Made by a program: the position numbers and the translations under genes. A stretch of 15,908 bases of DNA from Methanobacteriota archaeon. Its GTDB lineage: Archaea > Thermoplasmatota > Poseidoniia > Poseidoniales > Poseidoniaceae. Position 1 is the stretch's first letter. The number at the start of each line of letters is the position of its first letter. The stretch covers positions 1-15,908 of the forward strand of contig PBSP01000016.1 of the NCBI GenBank assembly GCA_002726845.1, in the 5' to 3' direction. Below are positions 5,759-13,000 of the stretch, piece by piece. Under the pieces are notes generated by a model. It was not told where the DNA came from. It made no database searches and worked only from the letters and a program-made list of their open reading frames with translations.

Positions 5759-7246
5759 ATAAATAGCTCCGTATTTCCCTTCGACGTAACGAAGGAAAGG
5801 TTCACTCGAAGGAGGAGATCCTGTCGCCTCTTCAATTAAGGCCGCAGGGAGTAGGGCACTTCCACGCTTATGCACACGTTTTCGCAACCAATTCAGCATC
5901 GTAGACCAATCACCTGATAAAATGGAATCTTGAATAGATCCGAGTTCTTGGCTCATTGCTTCAAGCAATTGAGCAGCGTAGAGGTTCCCTAGCGTGTAGG
6001 TTGGGAAATATCCGAATGCAGCCATTGACCAGTGAATGTCTTGCAAACATCCAACATCATCCGATGGAACCGTTAATCCAAACCAATCCGAAATCATTGA
6101 ATTCCACAAATTCGGTAATTGCTCGAGGGGGTAATTCTCGTTGAATATCTTCTTTTCAATCTCGTAACGAAGCATGACGTGAAGATTGTAAGTCACCTCA
6201 TCGGCCTCTACGCGAATAAATCCAGGTTCAACAGAGTTCGCGATTCGATTCAACGTTGAAGAGTCCCATGATGGAGCATCTGGGAAGGATTGCTTGAACT
6301 CATCCATCACGACGTTCCAAAATTCAGGGGTTCTTCCGATTTGATTTTCCCACAGACGGGATTGAGATTCGTGAACACCTAGGGAAACTGCATCCCCTCT
6401 CGGCGTGTAACGATGATTCTCGTCAAGACCCTGTTCGTACAAAGCATGACCGGTTTCATGCATTACTGCATAAAGGCAGGAAAATGGGTCCAATTCGTCG
6501 TAACGCGTCGTAAAGCGCGTATCACCTGGCCAAATTCCAGCTGAAAACGGATGTGTTGAAGCATCCATACGCCCAGCAGCAAAATCAAAGCCCATACGTT
6601 GACTAACCTTTGTGCAAAATTCTTCTTGTTTGTCAACTGGAAATTTCATACCTTCTGGTAATGTCGGGTCAGGATTCGACTTTTTTGCCTCGAGAATACG
6701 TTTCAATAGAGGGACCAACCGATTGCGCAAACCCTTGAAAAGCGGGTCGTAATCATCAACAGTCATTCCCGATTCGTACTCATCGAGAAGGGCGTCGTAG
6801 GGTGTTTTCTCGTAGCCATAAGCGTCGATTTTCTGACGAGTCAATGCAACGAGCTGTTCTAAATGCGGTAAAAAAGCGGAAAAGTCTGCATTTTTTCTGG
6901 CCTTCTGCCAAGCAACCAAAGCTTCGCTGCGAGCTTGTGCAAAAGTTGAAACAAACTCCGCAGAAAGTTTCGTCGCTTTGTCATAACGCTTACGGAATTC
7001 ACGAATGTTTGCCCGGTCGCTCTCGTCGAGATTGTCCTGAGTTTCAAGACGCTCCATCAAAGCACCCATTTCAGGATCGGTAACCTTTTCATGAGCCAAA
7101 GCTGCAAGCCAAGCCATGATTTCTCCTCGTGATTGTGCTCCTTTCTCGGGCATGAAGGTTTCTTGGTCCCAGCCAAGATGACCTTGAATGCTTCCGATTC
7201 GATGTATGTCTTTTACGCGGGACAGAAACTCTGTTTTGTCGTCCAT
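5750..7246 (-). CDS. M32 family metallocarboxypeptidase (carboxypeptidase Taq type)
   Basis: The 498-residue product is a zinc carboxypeptidase that removes C-terminal amino acids from peptides, probably in the cytoplasm because no signal peptide is visible. Family signatures appear in order: HLGWDQETFMP (23-33), HPFS (232-235), DTRFTTRY (242-249), the zinc motif HETGH within a YAVMHETGHALYEQGL segment (259-274), GVHESQSRLWENQIGR (290-305), and near the C-terminus the AFGYFPTYTLGNLYAAQL block. Length matches the family norm of about 500 residues. The ATG at 7246 is preferred over an in-frame GTG two codons upstream at 7252. The 3' end overlaps the convergent small membrane protein gene by 9 bases. 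The M29-like gene diverges from it across 78 bases, and the pairing of peptidase-family genes suggests a role in using peptides as food or in protein turnover. Confidence 0.95.
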   Translation of the reverse strand: MDDKTEFLSRVKDIHRIGSIQGHLGWDQETFMPEKGAQSRGEIMAWLAALAHEKVTDPEMGALMERLETQDNLDESDRANIREFRKRYDKATKLSAEFVSTFAQARSEALVAWQKARKNADFSAFLPHLEQLVALTRQKIDAYGYEKTPYDALLDEYESGMTVDDYDPLFKGLRNRLVPLLKRILEAKKSNPDPTLPEGMKFPVDKQEEFCTKVSQRMGFDFAAGRMDASTHPFSAGIWPGDTRFTTRYDELDPFSCLYAVMHETGHALYEQGLDENHRYTPRGDAVSLGVHESQSRLWENQIGRTPEFWNVVMDEFKQSFPDAPSWDSSTLNRIANSVEPGFIRVEADEVTYNLHVMLRYEIEKKIFNENYPLEQLPNLWNSMISDWFGLTVPSDDVGCLQDIHWSMAAFGYFPTYTLGNLYAAQLLEAMSQELGSIQDSILSGDWSTMLNWLRKRVHKRGSALLPAALIEEATGSPPSSEPFLRYVEGKYGAIYSL

Positions 7247-7324
7247 ATACACCCGTCATTACTGCTTCTTCATCAAGACTCGTATCGTTCAACATGCTCT
7301 AAATTATCCACACATTCAATATGG
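7247..7324. promoter_or_regulatory. Divergent promoter region between the M32 and M29-like genes
   Basis: These 78 bases hold the promoters of two divergent genes. On the plus strand, TCTAAATTAT (about 7299-7307) is a reasonable TATA-like box ending roughly 18 bases before the ATG at 7325. That spacing fits a leaderless or nearly leaderless transcript starting at that codon. I see no equally clear box for the minus-strand gene. Confidence 0.5.
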
Positions 7325-8473
7325 ATGAGTATATGGAGGACCATGGTCCTTCCTTTCCGTCGAAAAGACAAGGATAAGGAGAGAATTTCAAGCGATGTTG
7401 ACGAAGACATCAATGCGCTTCTTGATGCCGATTCGAGTCAGGATTCAAAAACATCTGAAATCCTTCCAGAACCCACGAACGATGAAGAACGGTTGCATGC
7501 CATTTCGGATATGGTAATACAGACATGTATGGATATACGTCGCGGCGAAAACGTTCTCATCGTTTGCGATCCGACAACAACTGAAATCGGCCAATCTTTG
7601 CATATAGCAACTCAAAAACGATCTGATCGTGTTCTTCTCATCGTCATGCCGAAATCTCGTCATCACGGTGAGGAACCCCCCTCGCCGGTAGCAGCACTGA
7701 TGCGTCAACAACAAGTTGTAATTGCTGCGACAAAGTATTCGCTGACCCACACAAAGGCCATTCGTCAGGCACTTAGAGACGGTGCTCGTGTTGCTACGAT
7801 GCCAGGAATGACGTTTGAATTGTACACTGAGGGAGGAATGACGGCCGATTTCCAAGATGTAAAACGACGGATTTCAAACATTGGCAATCTTTTGAGAAGA
7901 AGGAGAATCATCAACGTCAAATCCGATTCTGGAACCGATGTAACGTTTGAGGTCAACTGGCGCGAATGGAAACTCGATGACAACGGTATTTGCAATCGGC
8001 CAAGAATGTTAACCAATCTTCCCGCAGGAAAGGCGTTTACATTACCCAAAGAAGGAACGATGAATGGTACAGTAGTCATCGATGGTTCATGGGATTCGAC
8101 ACTCATTGATGAACCGATAGAATTCATTGTCGAAGATGGAACGGTCGTTGACGTAAAAGGTGGAAGTCTCGCTGCCACCATTCGTCAATCCTATGGAGAG
8201 GTTGCAAAGAAACTGAAGGCAAAAGATCGTGAGAGTGTGTGGACCGTGGCTGAGTTTGGGTTTGGAATGAACCCCAGCGCACGACTCGTAGGGAACGTTC
8301 TTGAAGATGAGAAACGAATGGGAAGTTGCTATTTTTCAATCGGTGACAACTCTGGCCTTGGGGGTAGTTCCAACGCAGGGATTCACATTTCTGGCGTTTT
8401 GGCTGAACCGTCTGTTTGGTTGGACGATACCTGCTTGATTGAGACAGGTACTTTTCTACCGGACAACGATTAA
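7325..8473 (+). CDS. M29 aminopeptidase-like protein with altered metal-site residues
   Basis: The 382-residue product resembles family M29 (aminopeptidase T/S and relatives). It shows a Rossmann-like first half with ENVLIVCDPTTTEIG (75-89) and YSLTHTKAIRQAL (138-150), then NLPAGKAFTLPKEGTMNG (231-248), AEFGFGMNPSARLVGNVLEDEK (309-330), SIGDNSGLGG (338-347) and GIHISGVLAEPSVWLDD (352-368). In active M29 enzymes five residues bind metal. Here E310 and H354 remain, but the glutamate expected in the PAGE-type motif is K236, the histidine before the GDN segment is Y336, and the H-x-D aspartate is S356. Catalysis by the usual two-metal mechanism is therefore doubtful. A charged N-terminal extension (about 10-55) precedes the fold. 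ATG 7325 is chosen because a TATA-like box lies just upstream; ATG 7343 is possible. The open frame continues upstream to 7133, but that part is antisense to the M32 gene. Confidence 0.82.
   Translation: MSIWRTMVLPFRRKDKDKERISSDVDEDINALLDADSSQDSKTSEILPEPTNDEERLHAISDMVIQTCMDIRRGENVLIVCDPTTTEIGQSLHIATQKRSDRVLLIVMPKSRHHGEEPPSPVAALMRQQQVVIAATKYSLTHTKAIRQALRDGARVATMPGMTFELYTEGGMTADFQDVKRRISNIGNLLRRRRIINVKSDSGTDVTFEVNWREWKLDDNGICNRPRMLTNLPAGKAFTLPKEGTMNGTVVIDGSWDSTLIDEPIEFIVEDGTVVDVKGGSLAATIRQSYGEVAKKLKAKDRESVWTVAEFGFGMNPSARLVGNVLEDEKRMGSCYFSIGDNSGLGGSSNAGIHISGVLAEPSVWLDDTCLIETGTFLPDND
8470..8473. other. Palindromic TTAA shared by two convergent stop codons
   Basis: The plus-strand M29-like gene stops with TAA at 8471-8473, and the minus-strand EF-hand gene stops with TAA read from 8472-8470. 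The two genes meet with a 4-base overlap and leave no room for a terminator between them. Any 3' end must therefore form inside the opposing gene. Confidence 0.9.
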
Positions 8474-10065
8474 CGATGTGCATTGACATTCATGTTGCCG
8501 CAGACAGGGCAGAATCTCCAGTGAGGATCCAAGCCAATTCCACAACCTCGACAATGAATACCTGAGCGTATGGTCGGTTGAATGTTCATTGCTGGCTGTT
8601 GAGGCGGTAGTTGCTGTTGTTGAGGTTGTTGCCAACCCATGTTCGGCGCCGCAATACCTGGAGAGGCCGGTTGTTGCCGTGTGGGTTGAGGTTGCGCAGG
8701 ATTCACGGGCTGTTGAGATTGTATTGGTTTGCGAACAGGTGCAATCGGGCGAGGTAAAGTTGACATCTTTTTCGCTGCATCCGAAGAAACAAATTCCGAA
8801 AGGGAAACTTCACCATCGCCGTCGGTGTCTGCCTCGGTATGCATTGCTTGTGCTTCTTCCATGGTGACATTCGCGGCAACCGCCAGCTCCTCGACAGACA
8901 GACTGCCTGATTCATCAACGTCGGCTGCAATGAATCGTTCTGCATCGCTTACCCACTCATCCTCAACAGCGTCTTCCAAAACAGGATCTTGCTCAGAGAG
9001 CGGTACAATGGTGTCTTCAATGGATTCAGGATGAACATCTGCTATTTCTTCAACGGGTTCTGGCAACGTTTCGATGGGCTCGTCCACAGGTTCCTTGACT
9101 TCACTAGATTCTGGAACAAGTTGTGAACCAAATGCTCCTGCGAAAGCATCTTGCGCGGCGTAATCTTCCTCGACTTCATTTTTGAATCCCTCATCGGGAA
9201 CTGAATCCTTCTGCTCAGGTAATGGAACAGAACTCACTTCAGCAACAGGAGACGATTCCGTTGGTAACGGTACCGATTGAGTGGGAGAAGGTGTTGGTTC
9301 ATGGGGCAAAGGTACAGATTGAGCTTTTGTTTCTGCTGCCTCTGGAATTGTTTCTGGTTCTGGAGGAGGGGTTGCAATCTGTTTTTCTTTTGGCGAGGGT
9401 TCAGAGACTTGAACCGCTGGTCCAATCTCAATTTCTGCAGGTTGAGCGCCCTCGCTTGCGAACATTGACATTGGAAGAACATGCCCTGCAACATCAAGAG
9501 CACTCTTCAGTTCCTCAGCCATTGTTTGCATTTTGTCGATGTTCTCAGATGGTTTTGCCATGAGTTCCTCAATTGATTTGAGATAGCGATCCACTTCAGA
9601 AACTCCACCTGTCGTGAACGCAATGGCGAGAATTTTCAAAAATTGCATCGGGTCAAACAAAGGTTCCAATGAACGAATTACCTCTTCGGTAGCCAGAGGA
9701 TGTGCACTGTTTTCGGCACCTGTGGAGTCTGATTGACCGGAGAATTGCAACAGAGGGTCGGGTAAGGCCATAAGATTGAGATGACCGAAGATGAGATAGT
9801 AAATTTCGCCGCCTTCGCATTGCAAACGTTCACTCGCAGCTTCAAAATCAAATTCCCCTGGCTGCAAAATGATGTCAGATAAATGTTCGAGAGCTTTTGA
9901 AAGCGCTTGTTTTGATTCCATTGCCATCATTTGTTGAAGGGCATCGGATGATTCAACAACACCGAAGTATGCTGCGGCATCGTCGACATCAATACCTTCT
10001 GGAAGAGAGGCTCCTTCAGGTACTCCTTCAGACAATCCATCCTCTCCTATCTTCGCCAATCTCAT
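8470..10065 (-). CDS. EF-hand and zinc-ribbon protein with Pro/Glu-rich linker
   Basis: The 531-residue product has no signal peptide or membrane helix and is probably cytoplasmic. Residues 25-200 look helical and globular, with no family I can name. Residues about 215-365 form a low-complexity Pro/Glu/Ser linker with repeated SVPLP motifs. An EF-hand pair follows: loop 1 D382-V-D384-E-S386-G...E393 and loop 2 D413-T-D415-G-D417-G...E424, both with all canonical calcium ligands. A second Pro/Gln-rich linker (about 438-498) leads to a C-terminal zinc ribbon with C505-x2-C508 and C519-x2-C522. Such a ribbon often mediates protein or nucleic-acid contacts. The gene lies 29 bases downstream of the giant surface-protein gene on the same strand, so the two are probably cotranscribed. 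A calcium-responsive adaptor is an inference. Its TAA stop overlaps the stop of the convergent M29-like gene. Confidence 0.85.
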   Translation of the reverse strand: MRLAKIGEDGLSEGVPEGASLPEGIDVDDAAAYFGVVESSDALQQMMAMESKQALSKALEHLSDIILQPGEFDFEAASERLQCEGGEIYYLIFGHLNLMALPDPLLQFSGQSDSTGAENSAHPLATEEVIRSLEPLFDPMQFLKILAIAFTTGGVSEVDRYLKSIEELMAKPSENIDKMQTMAEELKSALDVAGHVLPMSMFASEGAQPAEIEIGPAVQVSEPSPKEKQIATPPPEPETIPEAAETKAQSVPLPHEPTPSPTQSVPLPTESSPVAEVSSVPLPEQKDSVPDEGFKNEVEEDYAAQDAFAGAFGSQLVPESSEVKEPVDEPIETLPEPVEEIADVHPESIEDTIVPLSEQDPVLEDAVEDEWVSDAERFIAADVDESGSLSVEELAVAANVTMEEAQAMHTEADTDGDGEVSLSEFVSSDAAKKMSTLPRPIAPVRKPIQSQQPVNPAQPQPTRQQPASPGIAAPNMGWQQPQQQQLPPQQPAMNIQPTIRSGIHCRGCGIGLDPHWRFCPVCGNMNVNAHR

Positions 10066-10094
10066 GCCGTTTTTGAGGTTGCTGTTGTTCTCCT

Positions 10095-13000
10095 CTATTG
10101 TTGATTGCGGGCCAAATCAAAAATCGCTCTGGACTGTTGTGCGGACCAACCCGTTTCCTGCAATTGCATGAGCAAGGAACGTTCCTGCTCACCTACAGCA
10201 AGTTCGCTAAGAACCCAATCAACTGCAGCATCTCGATCATCTGCTTGCCATTCTTCAAACAACGTCATATCGACTTCAATTCTTGCGCGGCGAACCTTCT
10301 TCTGTGAGGACGCATCAGCATCCTCCTTCGTTTCGCTCTTTTTACCAACTGGACTTCTCGCTGCAGGCGGGGTTGTTTCAGGTTTGGAAGACTTAGGAGG
10401 GCCTCGAGAGGGTCCGCTATCCGCGCCAGGAGGCCCACGCTTCGGTCCAGATGGTCCTCGTGCGGTTGGCATTCCTTTGGGTGGTCCTCTTGTGGGACCA
10501 CTCGATGCAGGTGGGCTGCGAGCAGTAGATTGTGCCCGTTGAGGCATCGGTTTGGTTTGGAACGACGAAAAGAAATCATCGTCTTCATCGTCATCAAAGA
10601 AATCATCGTCCTCTTCATCATCATCGTAATCATAACCACGATTGCGTAACCGTCTAATGACGACAACAACCAACAACAGGACCACGACAACCCCCGCAAC
10701 AACTCCACCAAACACAGGTGTCGTCATACCCAGAATTGTTGCATCCCCATCCTCATCGGCCGATTTTGGTAACGGGCAGCCATCATCGTATCCATCAAGT
10801 CCTTTTGGTTGCTCGGGACAATTATCCAGCAAGTCATTAACGCCATCTTGATCGGTATCTCGCTCACTCTTTGAACAACCTTCGTCGTCGACATTTGTTG
10901 TTGGCGAGTTTGGACACTTGTCAGGAGTTGAAGCACCAACTACGAATTCTCCCGGCCATTCGGAATCTCTCGATTCATTCCAAGCCTCAACACCCCAATT
11001 GTCTCCGTAGCCGTCGCCATCAGAATCGTTCCATTGGGTAGCATCGCCCGGGAATTTATCCCTGCCCCAGTTGTCAGCCCAACCATCTCCGTCATCTTCG
11101 CAACCAATTTCCAATGCATCGAGGTAGGATGTCCCAGATTCCTCAGGGCAAAAGTCCGCGTTGTTGCCCACAGGATTGTCACCGAAGCCGTCACCGTCTT
11201 GATCATGCCATTGCGTGCCGTCGAGAGGGAATGCATCTCCTGCCTCATTGATTCTCAATCCTGTGTCACTGTCTACATCAAACGTGTAGTCACCGAAATA
11301 GCCGTCACCGTCGAGATCTTGATTTAGAGCATTCTCATCAAGACAACCTGTTGAGTCAACGGGGAATCCGGGCTCGGTATCAGGACATTGATCAGAAGCA
11401 TCTACAACACCATCGCCATCGGAATCGCGTTGATTGTCATCACAGCCGTTTGCATCAACGGCTGAGGATGAATCCGGACAAAGGTCGTCAATATCGACGA
11501 CGCCATCTCCATCGCTGTCTTGAACAAGTTGTTCGTTGCTGCATCCACTGGAATCGACCTCGGCTGAGGCTTGTGTATCAGGACATGCATCGTCAGCGTT
11601 GGAAACTCCATCGGCATCATCGTCAAGCTGAGAATCAGCGCATCCATCGGCATCGACAAGTGCGAAGGTAGGGGTGTTGGGACACACATCCACTTCATCG
11701 TAGACGCCATCTCCATCGGTGTCATCGGTGTTCACGAGGGGGCAACCATCACCATCCGTTCCGCCAACAACGCCAAACTGATACGGGCACGCATCAGGGT
11801 TGGTCCCTGTGGGATTGTCTCCGAATCCATCGCCATCTGAATCGAGATATTGTGTTGAATCGAGAGGAAAAGCATCGTCCGTGTTTGCCCAACCGTCTTC
11901 GTCACTATCTGGACAACCTGGAACTGGATCGGTCGAGGTGCCGAAGACGCCGGGACAACCATCAAGAATCAGACCTTGGGAATTCGAACCGTTGTATGAT
12001 GATGTCCAACGATCGGGATAACCATCGGTGTCGTTATCGTCTGCAGCTGCGATATTGTACGGGAAGAAATCAGGATTGGTGGCTCCTACGGAACCGTTGT
12101 CTCCATAGCCATCGCCATCGGTATCGGCCCACTGGGTTGGGTCATCTGGCCACATGTCTGCCCCTTGGTCAACTCCCCAGTTGATTCCGCCAACGCTTGA
12201 AGGATTGCTTGCTCCATCACCATCGGTGTCCTCACAACCGTTACGATCGCGATACGAGGTTCCGAAATTCCAGGGACAGAAATCACCTGTTAGTGTATCG
12301 GATTCGTTATCGCCAAATCCGTCCCCATCAAAATCCTTGTACTGGCGCGGATTGTAAGGGAATTTGTCACCAGGACTGGTTTCTACCGCTCCAGATGAAC
12401 CAAAAATGGCATCACAGCAATCAACACCGTAGTTGTCACCTACACCGTCACCATCGGAATCTTTGGACTGCTTCCAGTTTTGTTGGTACCGATCTCCATT
12501 TATCCAGGTACCGTCGTTGTTTGACCAACCGTCCTCATCGAAATCAGGGCATCCATATCGATCAAATACCGAACGACCATCGTTGGTATCGCAGGCATCG
12601 ATTGAATCTGCAAAACCATCGTGTTCATAATCATCGCAACCTTGAATGTAGTAATACGAAATTCCTGAATCGGATGGGCACTCGTCCGAAAGTGGGCCCG
12701 ATGGATTATCTCCAAACCCATCCATATCAGAATCGACCCATTGGTCGCCCAGATTCGGTAAACCATCAATACGATCGAATACGAGATCCCGATCAGAATC
12801 GACATAAAAGCGCAACATCTCAACATCGATATCGGCTGAGTCGAGATAGGCGGCAATGAGCGTACCGTTCGAATCAACAGTTGTTGAGAAGTTCATGTTT
12901 GTGTGAACATCTTTCATTTCATGTGTGGACCAGCTTGAACGATCCTGAGCACGCCCATCCAGATGCATAGAATTGACACGAAGCGTGTGCGTTGTTGGTG

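Noticed and set aside
7133..7324. Upstream extension of the M29-like gene to a TTG at 7133
   Set aside because: The extension runs antisense through the start of the M32 gene, shows no family similarity, and would bypass the TATA-like box near 7299.
10764..12803. Regularly recurring short DNA motifs that might suggest a CRISPR array or DNA satellite
   Set aside because: Spacing is irregular and in multiples of three, copies diverge at synonymous positions, and the repetition is explained by protein calcium repeats.
12197..12859. A 220-residue plus-strand frame rich in His and Arg, with similar frames at 11351-11671 and 11852-12184
   Set aside because: These are antisense readings of the GAT/GAC-rich calcium repeats, which give CAT/CGC-type codons on the other strand. 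The repetitive composition alone keeps them open.
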